NCBI GenBank assembly: GCA_043818555.1
Contig: JBDRFP010000021.1
Coordinates: 1-34,651, forward strand
DNA: 34,651 nucleotides
Reading direction: 5' to 3'
Source: JAUYIW01 sp043818555
Lineage (GTDB): Bacteria; Patescibacteriota; Patescibacteriia; UBA9934
Made by a program: the position numbers and the translations under genes. Positions within the stretch are counted from its first letter, which is position 1, and the number at the start of each line of letters is the position of its first letter. This document shows, in pieces, positions 13,012 through 22,800 of this stretch. A model generated the notes under the pieces. That model was not told the origin of the DNA, made no database searches, and worked only from the letters and a program-made list of their open reading frames with translations.

Positions 13012-13512
13012 TTATTCGAACCTGGCTCTACTGGCGCCACACCATGCAATCGCGAGCGCGTCGGCAGCATCGTCCGGCCTCGGCACCTCGTCGAGCTTGA
13101 AGATGGTCTTTACCATTTCCTGGATCTGTCCCTTTTCTGCCTTGCCATAGCCTGTGAGTGCCATTTTGACCTCATTTGGCTTCACTTCAACTACATCGAG
13201 CCCGGCCGCTCGAGCTTCGGCAATAATTACTCCACGCACTTCGGCGACCTTAAGCGCAGTGGTCGTCGACTTGGCAAAAAAAAGCTCTTCAATAACTAGC
13301 ATCGAAGGCTGGTGTTTGGCAATAATTGACTTTAAGTCTGCCACAATCTCGCACAGGCGATCGGCGTGCTCAGAATCGGGGCTCGTCGTAATAACGCCGT
13401 AGGCCACATGGGACCAATCAGCCCTATCCGACCCAGTCTGCTCAATAACCCCAAAACCACATCTGCCGTAGCCTGGATCAATGCCGAGTACAGTTTTTAT
13501 ATCATCAGCCAT
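13012..13512 (-). CDS. ruvC: Holliday junction resolvase RuvC
   Basis: A 166-residue RNase H-fold endonuclease that cuts four-way junctions as a dimer together with RuvAB. Four acidic catalytic residues can be placed: D12 (GIDPGYGRCGFGVIE), E75 (VIEELFFAKS), D148 and D151 (RPDDAADALAIA). The KPNEVKMALTGYGKAEKGQIQ segment is the family's DNA-binding part. Length is normal. ruvA and ruvB are not in the window; yebC, often next to ruvC, is three genes upstream on the same strand. The start follows a terminator-like hairpin by only a few bases, so the 5' end is very short or begins within the hairpin. Confidence 0.95.
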   Translation of the reverse strand: MADDIKTVLGIDPGYGRCGFGVIEQTGSDRADWSHVAYGVITTSPDSEHADRLCEIVADLKSIIAKHQPSMLVIEELFFAKSTTTALKVAEVRGVIIAEARAAGLDVVEVKPNEVKMALTGYGKAEKGQIQEMVKTIFKLDEVPRPDDAADALAIAWCGASRARFE

Positions 13513-13540
13513 AATAAAATCCCCAAGGGCGGCCTTGGGG
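13511..13540 (-). terminator. Hairpin between the coiled-coil gene and ruvC
   Basis: Minus strand: CCCCAAGG, loop CCGC, CCTTGGGG, then ATTTTATT and the ruvC ATG. It starts right after the TGA of the upstream gene. It may act as a terminator or protect the ruvC 5' end. Confidence 0.6.
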
Positions 13541-13541
13541 G

Positions 13542-14006
13542 TCAGGACATGCCCACCACTGCTTTTAGCTTATCGATCTCGGCTCGATGTATTTCCAGTT
13601 CGTTCTGCAGGCGCTTAATCCACTCAAGTCTGAACGTGTGGTCTTCCTGCATATTTTTTATAATCGTAGTCAGCCCCTCAATCGCCTCTGTTAGCCTCCG
13701 CCCATCATCTTTGGTGAACATTTCCCGACGGATGCCATCAAATTGTTCATCGTGTTCAACCACCTTCATTGCTATCAGATCAAGTTGTTTGCCATGCGCG
13801 AGAAGAAGCCCATCGTGTTCCATGGTCTTTTCGGCAATAAGATCGATCTGCTCATCATGTTTTGCGGCCTTTTCTACAATAAAATCGATTTGCTTATCAT
13901 GCTTCACCACTTTTTCGGCAATGAAATCGATCTTCTCGTCATGCTTTACCACCTTGTCGGCAATAAAATCAACCTTCTCTATTATGTATTTTGTTGCATC
14001 GTCCAT
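13542..14006 (-). CDS. Coiled-coil protein with 14-residue repeats
   Basis: A 154-residue protein built from five to six copies of a 14-residue unit (DFIADKVVKHDEKI, DFIAEKVVKHDKQI, DFIVEKAAKHDEQI, DLIAEKTMEHDGLL, DLIAMKVVEHDEQF) over residues 13-90. The pattern is two heptads with I/V/L at a and d, predicting a long parallel coiled coil; the repetition is also visible in the DNA. The C-terminal part (RLTEAIEGLTTIIKNMQEDH...WIKRLQNELEIHRAEIDKLK) is a second coiled coil. No signal peptide. The promoter -10 ends 6 bases before the ATG, so the mRNA is probably leaderless. Related repeat proteins are seen in several CPR genomes as far as I recall; function unknown. Confidence 0.82.
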   Translation of the reverse strand: MDDATKYIIEKVDFIADKVVKHDEKIDFIAEKVVKHDKQIDFIVEKAAKHDEQIDLIAEKTMEHDGLLLAHGKQLDLIAMKVVEHDEQFDGIRREMFTKDDGRRLTEAIEGLTTIIKNMQEDHTFRLEWIKRLQNELEIHRAEIDKLKAVVGMS

Positions 14007-14012
14007 ACTTTG

Positions 14013-14041
14013 AGTTTATCACAAACCGCCTGCAGCGACAA
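14013..14041 (-). promoter_or_regulatory. Promoter of the coiled-coil gene, leaderless
   Basis: Minus strand: TTGTCG, a 17-bp spacer and TAAACT; the A of the ATG (14006) is the seventh base after the -10, where transcription should begin. Confidence 0.6.
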
Positions 14042-14737
14042 TCATCGCTTTTGAAACTTCATGAGTAAAAAGTCAGGCACCACTTCTTTAAACGAATTCT
14101 CCTTAGGATCATTTTCCCTGCCCGGACTCTCAAACCAATCGAGTAAATCGAGCCTGCTCAAAGTGCCGTAATTGATATAGTCGGAAAATGTGCGCGATGG
14201 CTCAAAAATCGTCACCTTGTTGTCAAATAGCGGAATCGATACAACCTCGTCGCTAAAGTAATTGCGCTCCTTCTTTGCCACAAAAGCCAGCAAAGGATTT
14301 GCCACAAGCACTACCAAGGTGCCCCCTGGCTTGAGCACACGATGTATCTCTTTGAACGTCTTGCTCAAATCCTCGGCATAGTGAAGCGCATATCTACTGA
14401 TTACGATGTCAAAAATTTCATCCTTAAATGCAGTGTCATCAAACGACTTCACAAACAGATTCTGCAGGTCCGGGTGTTCGCGTTGAGCAATGGCGATCAT
14501 GTTCTCTGCCGCATCGACCCCGTACACATCCGCTCCTTTGTCTTTTAAGACTTTCATGTCGTGACCGAACCCACACCCAGCATCGAGAATCTTCTTGCCA
14601 GCCACATCGGGACCGATGAATTCATAAAATTTTTCCCGTGATTTGTCCGGGTGCCTAGAATAAAACTCACGCTGAGCCCGCGCATAAACCTCAGCGTTGT
14701 CATTGTACATTTTTGAATAATCGATTTTCATGACCAT
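14042..14737 (-). CDS. Class I SAM-dependent methyltransferase
   Basis: A 231-residue UbiE-type methyltransferase. Motif I ILDAGCGFGHDMKVL (about 50-64), motif II DVYGVDAAENMI (about 70-81), motif IV FDIVISRYALHY (about 108-119) and HRVLKPGGTLVVLV (about 132-145) are all clear. It begins two bases after the yebC stop, so the two are co-transcribed and perhaps translationally coupled; a second ATG two codons in is also possible. The substrate is unknown. Confidence 0.88.
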   Translation of the reverse strand: MVMKIDYSKMYNDNAEVYARAQREFYSRHPDKSREKFYEFIGPDVAGKKILDAGCGFGHDMKVLKDKGADVYGVDAAENMIAIAQREHPDLQNLFVKSFDDTAFKDEIFDIVISRYALHYAEDLSKTFKEIHRVLKPGGTLVVLVANPLLAFVAKKERNYFSDEVVSIPLFDNKVTIFEPSRTFSDYINYGTLSRLDLLDWFESPGRENDPKENSFKEVVPDFLLMKFQKR

Positions 14738-14739
14738 AT

Positions 14740-15456
14740 TTACGCCGCGTTAGTGAATACGTTTGTAACATCGTCGTCTTCTTCGATCGCCTCCAAAAGG
14801 GCCATAAGTTTTTCTTCGTCCTCTGAGCTTATTTGAAGGTCGTCTTTGGCAATGTATTCGATCCCCACGCCGGCGACATCAAGTCCGGCAACTTCCACCG
14901 CGTCGCTGATCGACTTCAAATCGTTAATGCTCGAGGTTACGGCCAGCCCATTGTCGTCAAAACTTATATCTTCTGCTCCAGCTTCGATCAACTCAAGCTC
15001 GAGCGAGTCCTTATCATCGATCGACAAAACATCATCAACTCGCACCACTCCTTTCTGATCAAATAGCCACAATACTTTAGCGCCAAAATTGCCACCGCGC
15101 TTAGTTACAATAGATTTCACATTGCCGAGTGTGCGATTTGTATTGTCTGTCAGTGTTTCAATTATAACCGCAGCCCCGCCGGGGCCGATCACTTCGTAAA
15201 CCGCCGAGGCCATTGCTTCGCCTCCGCCGGTGCCGCTGCCGCGCGCTATGGCGCGCTCAATATTCTCTTTGGGCATATTAGCCTGCTTGGCTTTTTCAAC
15301 CATAAGGCGCAGGCTAAAATTCATTCCCAAATCCGGTCCGCCTTCTTTTGCCGCTACCTGGATGAGTTTTGAAAGTTTGCTAAAAGCCTGGCCGCGCCTA
15401 GCGTCGGCCGCGCCTTTTTTATGTTTGATTGAATGCCATTTGGAGTGTCCGGACAT
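14740..15456 (-). CDS. yebC: YebC/PmpR-family translation factor
   Basis: A 238-residue protein with the invariant start MSGHSKWHSIKHKKGAADARRGQ (shown here in part: SGHSKWHSIKHKK), FSKLSKLIQVAAKEGGPD and ERAIARGSG, hallmarks of the TACO1/YebC family. Older work treats these as DNA-binding regulators; newer work shows them relieving ribosome stalling at proline-rich stretches, complementary to EF-P, which is also in this window. Length is normal. It heads a transcript with the methyltransferase at 14042. A large array of AATAAAC repeats lies directly upstream. Confidence 0.95.
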   Translation of the reverse strand: MSGHSKWHSIKHKKGAADARRGQAFSKLSKLIQVAAKEGGPDLGMNFSLRLMVEKAKQANMPKENIERAIARGSGTGGGEAMASAVYEVIGPGGAAVIIETLTDNTNRTLGNVKSIVTKRGGNFGAKVLWLFDQKGVVRVDDVLSIDDKDSLELELIEAGAEDISFDDNGLAVTSSINDLKSISDAVEVAGLDVAGVGIEYIAKDDLQISSEDEEKLMALLEAIEEDDDVTNVFTNAA

Positions 15457-15474
15457 AGGTTTCGGGAAGTTGAG

Positions 15475-15639
15475 ATTTATTGGCTGTTAGCCTAGTTTAT
15501 TGTCTGACAGCTTGGTTTATTGTTGAGAAGCGATTGTTTATTGCTAAGTAGCGAAGTTCATTGTTTTTCTAAAAATAAACATTTGTGCTTCGTAATAAAC
15601 CTTGCTTTCTAATAATAAACCAGGCCTTTCGTAATAAAC
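15475..15639. repeat. Convergent arrays of phased AATAAAC repeats
   Basis: Reading rightwards, GTTTATTG-type units lie at 15475 (degenerate), 15495, 15515, 15536 and 15556; opposite-strand AATAAAC units lie at 15573, 15593, 15613 and 15632. The step is 19-21 bp throughout. The spacers between units are similar (CTTGCTTTCT, CTTCGCTTCT). The left set points towards yebC, the right set towards rpoC. Confidence 0.78.
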
Positions 15640-15689
15640 TTCGCTTCTAGCTTCTCCCCAAAAACTACCATGAACAGGCGATTTGATCA

Positions 15690-15725
15690 AATCAAAAGAA
15701 CCAGCGCAAGGCCGGTTCTTTTTTT
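15690..15725. terminator. rpoBC terminator
   Basis: AAAGAACC and GGTTCTTT flank GC/GC around GCAA; T-runs lie on both sides, so it can act in either direction. It is the first terminator after rpoC. Confidence 0.75.
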
Positions 15726-15742
15726 CACTCAATCGCTTTCGA

Positions 15743-18700
15743 CTACTCGTTACTTGTCTCGGCCTCTTCACCCTCGCCCATCTGAGGGCCCTCGTCCGCA
15801 ATCTCGTCGTCGAGCTCGCTGATCTGAATCACCTCTTCTTCCTCTTCAGCCTCCGCGGCATATTCTTCCTCATCTTCGATTTCATAACCAAATCCTGTTC
15901 CAGCCGGGATTAGGCGTCCAATAATCACATTCTCCTTAAGGCCGGCAAGTTTATCAACCTTTCCGGTCACGGCAGCGTTGATGAGCACGCGCGCAGTCTC
16001 CTGGAAGGAAGCGGCGCTTAGCCACGACTCGGTTGAAAGCGACACCTTGGTCATTCCAAGGAACAGCTCTTCGTAAGTCGCCTTCTTTCCCTTTTCTGCC
16101 TTCACCCTATCCAGCTCATCAAGCAAATATGACTTTTCAATGACTTCACCAGGCAGGAAGCTGGTATCGCCAGGATCGACAATCTTCACACGGCTAAACA
16201 TTTGCCGAATAATTACCTCAATGTGCTTATTGTTAAGTTTCTGGCCCTGCGAAGTGTAGATCGACTGAATTTCCTTGGACAAATACATCTGCACGGCTTC
16301 CCGGCCCTTGTATTTGAATAGCGCTTGCAGGTCAAGATGGCCTTCAGTGAGGACATCGCCAGCCAATACTTCGTCGCCGTCTTTAACATAGAGCGCATAG
16401 CCCTGCGGAATAACATATTCTCGCACCTTCATTGCTTCATGAATAATCACTACTGCCGTCTTTTTTACAGAGGCGATTGTGCCGCCAACCTCAGAAAGCA
16501 CTTTTTCACCATCTACGCGTTCTCCAATCAAATCCCCCGCTTTAACGGTTGCGCCTTCCTTCACGCTAATTTTTGCCCCGCGCCCAATCGCCACTGTTGT
16601 TTCCTCCGGCGCGGCGTAGCGAACGCGGATAATTTTCTGTCCTGGGCGAGTGTCAGTAATTTCCTTGCCAGTACCCACCTGTACAATCGAGCGCTCAGCA
16701 GTCTCAATTTCAATTTTCCCCGCCACCTCTGTCATGATTGCCTTTCGCTTTGGCATTCGAGCTTCGAACAGCTCTTCAACACGCGGAAGACCCTGCGTAA
16801 TGTCTTTTCCGGCAACACCTCCAGTATGGAAGGTTCTCATAGTAAGCTGTGTACCAGGTTCACCAATCGACTGCGCGGCAATAATTCCTACCGATGTTCC
16901 CAGCTTCACAGGCTTATTGTACGCCAGGTCGTAGCCGTAACACTTGTGGCAAATTCCGTCGCGAGCCAAACAGGTCATAACCGAGCGAACATGTGCCTCA
17001 TCCAAATCCTTTTTAGCTGTCTTTAAGGTTCGTATATGATCCTGCGTTACCATTTCTCCTGCCTGTACAACCACTTTCTTCCCGCCTGGCATAACAATGT
17101 CTGAAAGCACCACGCGCCCCAGGATTCGCACCATAAGCGACTCCCCGATTTCTTCCGAGTCCTTATGCGTCATTACGACTCCCTTGTCGTCTCCGCAATC
17201 TTCAACCCGCACAACAACATCCTGAGCAACATCAACAAGGCGGCGGGTAAGGTATCCGGCGTTTGCGGTTCTAAGCGCCGTGTCGGTAAGACCTTTGCGC
17301 GTTCCATGGCTTGAGATGAAAAACTCGAGCACGCTTAGACCCTCTTTAAACGAGGACTTCACAGGTAGTTCAATAATGTCTCCGGACGGCGATGCCTTCA
17401 TTCCAATCATTCCAATCATCTGGGTCAGCTGGCCCCATGCGCCTCGGGCACCGGATTCAATCATAGTGTAGGCCGAAGTGTGCGTTGGCAGAGCGCCTTT
17501 TGCATGTTCGGCAATTCTGTCTTTGATTTCGGTCCAGACCTTAACGATCTGTGTGTGTCGCTCGCTCTGAGTGAGTAGGCCCTGCGAATAAAAGTCTTCA
17601 GCTTCCTGCACGCGCCTGGCGCCCTCGGCCAAAATCTCTTCTTTCTCAGGAATGCCCGGCAGTTCACTCATTCCCCAGGAAAATCCTGATCGCTCTGCAG
17701 TCTTAAAGCCAAGCCCCTTCAGGTCATCAAGAAGCCTTGCGGTAAACTCCTGACCGTAAAACTCAAGCGTATCTTTAATTACAGACGCAAGTTGCTTCTT
17801 TCCCATGACATCGTTAATAAACCCAATCTTCTCAGGGAAATAAGCGTTTAAAATAATCCGTCCAATTGTAGTCGTCTTGATTTCACCGTCCATACGAACA
17901 CGAATCCAGTCCTGAAGCTTGATCTTCCCGGTATTCATTGCGTACTTGGCGTCATCTGCGCAAGCAAATGACTTCATCTTTTCTTCATTCGGCTCATCGA
18001 GCACCATTGAAAGATAATATGCGCCCCATGCGATATCTTTTCCAGGAGTTGCAACCGGTCCTCCGTGAGAAGGCTTCAAAAGATTCCGAATTGACAACAT
18101 GATTTCTTCCGCTTCCCTGCGCGCTTCTTTTGTAAGAGGAACGTGCACGGCCATTTGGTCTCCGTCAAAGTCAGCGTTGTACGCGTCGCAAACCAGAGGA
18201 TGGATCCGAATAGCTTTTCCTTCGATAAGCGTTGGGCGGAAAGCCTGGATACCAAGTCGGTGAAGCGTAGGAGCGCGGTTCAATAGCACAAACGATTGCG
18301 CTGTTACTTCTTCCAAAATGTCCCACACTTCCGGACGGTCGGCTTCAATGAACCGGTTGGCTGAACGAATATTGTGTACATATTCGCGGTTAATAAGTTT
18401 TGAAATTACAAACGGCTTAAAAAGTTCGAGCGCCATCCGTTTTGGAATCCCGCACTGATCAAGATCCAAATGCGGTCCAACAACAATTACAGATCGTCCT
18501 GAATAGTCGATTCGCTTACCAAGCAGGTTCTGGCGGAAACGACCTTGCTTGCCTTTCAAAATGTCAGCAAGTGATTTAAGCTGTCGCTTTTTTCCTGTGG
18601 CTGCGATAACAGTTTTTGAATGCCTTGCTGAGTTATCGATCAACGCATCAGCGGCCTCCTGAAGCATTCGCTGCTCGTTTCGGGTAATAACTTCCGGCGC

Positions 18701-19762
18701 ATTAAGCGCGTACAAGCGCTTAAGCCGGTTGTTTCGGTTGATCACGCGACGATAAAGGTCATTAAGGTCGCTTGTTGCAAACCGCCCGCCATCGAGCGGT
18801 ACCATCGGCCTTAAGTCGGCCGGGATAATCGGAACCGCGCGCATCACCATCCAGTCAGGTTCAATCCCGTTCTTCTGAAGACTATGAAGTAGCTTTAGCC
18901 TTCGCACGATTTTATCGTGCTTGGTTTTCGAACGCGTCGAATCCATTTCGCTGTCTAACATTTTGATCGTCTCTTCCAGATTAACGCGCTCAAGCAGTTT
19001 CAAAATCGCCTTGGCGCCAATTCCGGCATCAAAAATATGTCCAAACTTTAACGACCAGTCATGGTAAGTAGCTTCAGAAATTACCTTCATTACCTTCATT
19101 TCTTTTAGGTCCTTGTCCACGCTTATAAAATCGGACTCAAGCTCTTCCATTTTCTGATTTGTGATCTCTTCGATCCGCGCTGTTTCCTCTTTAATCTTTT
19201 CAGGTTCATTTGCAAACTTCTCAGCCACGCGGCTAAGGTCGCGCTTCTTCTCACCTTCAAGCATCTTTTTCTTTGACTTGTACTCAGCCTTAACCTGCTC
19301 AATCGTCTGCTTCAGCGCCTCTTCATCAACATCGGTAATAATGAAATTTGAAAAGTAAATCACCTTCTCAAGCGCCTGCACTCCCATGTCGAGCACAGTG
19401 CCGATTTTAGACGGTACGCCACGCAGGAACCAAATATGAGTTACCGGCGAGGCAAGTTCAATGTGGCCCATTCGTTCCCGGCGCACAACCGCCTGGGTAA
19501 CTTCCACTCCGCATTTATCGCAAACAATCCCCTTGTAGCGGATCTTCTTGTACTTTCCGCAATAACACTCCCAGTCCTTGCTCGGTCCAAAAATCTCCTC
19601 GGCAAACAAGCCGTGTTTTTCAGGCTTCTGGGTTCTGTAATTAATCGTCTCAGGCTTTGTGACCTCGCCATGCGACCAGCCCCGGATAACGTCAGGCGAC
19701 GCCAGCTTGAGGCGTATCGAGTCAAAGTCTGTAGCTTTGAGGGTGTTTAGTTGAAATGCCAT
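15743..19762 (-). CDS. rpoC: RNA polymerase beta' subunit
   Basis: A 1339-residue subunit carrying the polymerase active site. The start is the ATG at 19762 (MAFQLNTLKATDFDSIRLKL), matching the family; the ten codons upstream are spurious. Visible elements: N-terminal zinc site C66, C68, C81, C84; NADFDGDQM at 529-537 with the three magnesium-binding aspartates; LGIQAFRPTLIEGKAIRIHP just before it; trigger-loop region with LRTANAGYLTRRLVDVAQ; second zinc cluster with DGICHKCYG. The C-terminal 45 residues are very acidic (EDEEEYAAEAEEEEE). No good Shine-Dalgarno is seen. It follows rpoB with a 98-nt spacer of AATTTGG microrepeats, probably in one transcript. Confidence 0.98.
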   Translation of the reverse strand: MAFQLNTLKATDFDSIRLKLASPDVIRGWSHGEVTKPETINYRTQKPEKHGLFAEEIFGPSKDWECYCGKYKKIRYKGIVCDKCGVEVTQAVVRRERMGHIELASPVTHIWFLRGVPSKIGTVLDMGVQALEKVIYFSNFIITDVDEEALKQTIEQVKAEYKSKKKMLEGEKKRDLSRVAEKFANEPEKIKEETARIEEITNQKMEELESDFISVDKDLKEMKVMKVISEATYHDWSLKFGHIFDAGIGAKAILKLLERVNLEETIKMLDSEMDSTRSKTKHDKIVRRLKLLHSLQKNGIEPDWMVMRAVPIIPADLRPMVPLDGGRFATSDLNDLYRRVINRNNRLKRLYALNAPEVITRNEQRMLQEAADALIDNSARHSKTVIAATGKKRQLKSLADILKGKQGRFRQNLLGKRIDYSGRSVIVVGPHLDLDQCGIPKRMALELFKPFVISKLINREYVHNIRSANRFIEADRPEVWDILEEVTAQSFVLLNRAPTLHRLGIQAFRPTLIEGKAIRIHPLVCDAYNADFDGDQMAVHVPLTKEARREAEEIMLSIRNLLKPSHGGPVATPGKDIAWGAYYLSMVLDEPNEEKMKSFACADDAKYAMNTGKIKLQDWIRVRMDGEIKTTTIGRIILNAYFPEKIGFINDVMGKKQLASVIKDTLEFYGQEFTARLLDDLKGLGFKTAERSGFSWGMSELPGIPEKEEILAEGARRVQEAEDFYSQGLLTQSERHTQIVKVWTEIKDRIAEHAKGALPTHTSAYTMIESGARGAWGQLTQMIGMIGMKASPSGDIIELPVKSSFKEGLSVLEFFISSHGTRKGLTDTALRTANAGYLTRRLVDVAQDVVVRVEDCGDDKGVVMTHKDSEEIGESLMVRILGRVVLSDIVMPGGKKVVVQAGEMVTQDHIRTLKTAKKDLDEAHVRSVMTCLARDGICHKCYGYDLAYNKPVKLGTSVGIIAAQSIGEPGTQLTMRTFHTGGVAGKDITQGLPRVEELFEARMPKRKAIMTEVAGKIEIETAERSIVQVGTGKEITDTRPGQKIIRVRYAAPEETTVAIGRGAKISVKEGATVKAGDLIGERVDGEKVLSEVGGTIASVKKTAVVIIHEAMKVREYVIPQGYALYVKDGDEVLAGDVLTEGHLDLQALFKYKGREAVQMYLSKEIQSIYTSQGQKLNNKHIEVIIRQMFSRVKIVDPGDTSFLPGEVIEKSYLLDELDRVKAEKGKKATYEELFLGMTKVSLSTESWLSAASFQETARVLINAAVTGKVDKLAGLKENVIIGRLIPAGTGFGYEIEDEEEYAAEAEEEEEVIQISELDDEIADEGPQMGEGEEAETSNE

Positions 19763-19860
19763 AATTTTTAAGTTCCAAGCTCCAAGCTCCAAATATCAAT
19801 TTGGGATTTGAGATTTGAAATTTGGGTTTTATTTGTAATTTGGAATTTGTTATTTGGATT
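19763..19860. repeat. AATTTGG microrepeat between rpoB and rpoC
   Basis: About ten degenerate copies of ATTTGG/ATTTGA (for example GATTTGAGATTTGAAATTTG) plus CCAAGCT repeats fill the rpoB-rpoC spacer. No promoter or terminator is evident. Confidence 0.6.
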
Positions 19861-22800
19861 TTACCTCCGAGGCTCGGTTCTGGCCGAGTCAAGTTCAATT
19901 ACCCTGCCGTCCTTCATAAGCTCCACATCCAATGAAAGCCCTTTGAGTTCACGGATAAGGACATTGAACGACTCTGGGATATTTACCTTTCGAATTTCCT
20001 CGCCCTTAATAATCGCCTCATAGGCCTTGGAACGGCCCGGAACGTCGTCTGATTTGATTGTTAAAATCTCCTGCAAAGTATGAGCCGCTCCGTATGCCTC
20101 GAGTGCCCAGACTTCCATTTCTCCAAATCTCTGACCGCCAAATTGCGCCTTACCGCCAAGAGGCTGCTGCGTAATAAGAGAATACGGTCCGATCGAGCGC
20201 TGGTGCATTTTATCTTCAACCATGTGGTTCAGTTTGAGCATGTACATGACTCCGACAGTAACAGCGTGGTCGTACACCTCTCCGGTTCTTCCGTCATAAA
20301 GCGCCAGCTGACCCGACTCCGGATAGCCCGCAGACCGGAGCTCCTCGCGAATTATCTCTTCCGGAACGCCGGCAAACACCGGTGTTGCCACATTGTATCC
20401 ATGGTGCCCGGCAGCAAGCCCAAGGTGAACTTCAAGAATCTGCCCAAGGTTCATACGCGACACAACGCCGAGCGGAGTAAGTATTACATCGACCGGGACT
20501 CCGTCTTCAGTAAACGGCATATCAGCAATCGGAACGATCTTTGAAACAACACCCTTGTTTCCGTGCCGGCCGGCAACCTTATCTCCAACCTGAAGCTTTC
20601 GCAGGTCAGCAATGGTAACCTGGATTGACTTAATGACTCCCGGAGGCAAGTTGTCGCCATCCTCGCGGGAGAACACTGTTATACCAACTACCTTTCCTTT
20701 GTTTCCATGCTGCAAGTATAGTGATGAGTCGCGGACATCGCGCGCCTTTTCTCCAAAAATCGCCCGTAGCAACTTTTCTTCAGCCGAGAGTTCTGTTTCG
20801 CCTTTCGGAGTAATTTTTCCTACCAGAATGTCACCTGACTTTACTTCGGCTCCGATTCTAATTACGCCTTCGGCATCAAGGTTCTTAAGTTTTTCTTCTG
20901 ATACGTTTGGAATATCTGATGTTACAACTTCGGGACCGAGCTTAGTGTCGCGAATGTCGATTTTAAGTTCATCAAGGTGGACCGATGTAAAGCGGTCATC
21001 TTCAACAACGCGTTCTGAAACAATCACCGCGTCTTCGTAGTTGTAACCGTCCCAGCTCATAAACGCTACGCGCATATTCTGCCCGAGCGCGAGCTCTCCG
21101 CGGTCAACCGAAGGCCCGTCGGCAAGCACATCGCCTTTTTTAACCCTGGCTCCGGCATCGATTACCGGACGCTGGTTGATTGCAGTCGACGCGTTTGAGC
21201 GTACAAACTTATTAAGGTCGTATGTTTTCTCGCCTTCGTTGTCGTATTTAATAACAATCTTTCCGCCGTCAACATAGGTCACTTCTCCAGGACCCTCGGC
21301 GCTCAAAACATGTCCTGAATCAAGAGCTGCGCGATACTCGCGACCGGTGCCGATCATCGGAGCCTCCGGACGAATTGACGGCACAGCCTGACGCATCATA
21401 TTCGATCCCATCAGAGCGCGCGTTGCGTCGTCATGTTCCAAAAACGGAATCAGCGACGTGCCAATGGAGACAATCTGCGCCGGCGACACATCCATAAATT
21501 CGATTTCCGATGCGGAAACGGCTTTTGCCTCTCCGTGCTTTCTGGCCTCCACAACATCAACGGAAATAAACCCGTCTTCGTCAACCGGCGTTGTTGCCGG
21601 ACACGTGATTGTATTTTCCTCGCGGAAAGCGTTCAAATATAGCATGTCGCCGGTAACGCGAGAGCGGCCGTTTTCCTGTACCACCTTCCTGTACGGGGTT
21701 TCAATAAATCCGTAGCGATTAATTTTTGCATAGCTCGCAAGCTGACCGACAAGACCAATGTTTGGTCCTTCAGGAGTCTGCACAGGACAAATCCGGCCAT
21801 AGTGAGTGGTGTGAACATCGCGAACTTCAAATCCTGCGCGCTCACGGGAAAGCCCGCCCTGCCCCATGGCTGAAAGTCGGCGCTTGTGTTCAAGTTCTGA
21901 AAGCGGATTAGTCTGATCCATGAATTGCGAAAGCTGCGAGGACATAAAGAACTCGCGCGTCGCGCCAATCACCGGCCGGGCGTTGATAAGTTTTCCCGGC
22001 GTAAGCGAGTCAATGTCGTGCGTTGACATTCGATCGCGCACAATTCGCTCCATACGAGCGAGCCCAATGCGGAACCTGCCCTGGATAAGCTCCCCTATTG
22101 CCCTCACGCGGCGGTTGCCAAGGTGATCAACATCGTCCGGTTCTTCCTGGTGAATGTTAAGTCTGATAATCTCACTAATAATGTCCACCAGGTCGCTCTT
22201 ATCGAGGATCCTGGTCTCTTCGGTCATTACATCTTTTTCCGGATCGTCTTTCCCAAACCTCAAATTGAATTTGTAACGGCCAACCGGCCCCAAATCATAG
22301 CGCTCAAAATTAAAGAACATGCTGTGGATGAGCTGCTTTGCGTTTTCAGATGTTGCCAGGTCGCCTGGACGGATTCTTTTGTACACTTCTTTAAGACCTT
22401 CCTCTTCGTTTGTTGCAGCGTCCTTGGAAAGAGTGTTGTCAATGTAGCGGTTAAGCGGATGGGTGTCTACATCTTTAAAAAGCTCGAGGATTTCTTCGTC
22501 GGTCGCGTAACCAAAGGCACGCAAAAGTGATGTAACAGCCACCTTTCGCTTACGATCGATTTTCACCCAGATAACATTTTTGGAATCTGTTTCAAATTCC
22601 AGCCACGCGCCTCGGTTAGGAATAATTTTTGCGCCATAGTGGCGTCGGCCTCGTATAACTTCAGCGCTGAAGAATGCCCCGGCTGAACGAACCAACTGGG
22701 AAACAATAACGCGCTCAACTCCATTGATAATAAATGTCCCTCGCGGTGTCATTACCGGCAAATCGCCAAGGTAAATCTCCTGTTCCTTAACATCTTTCGT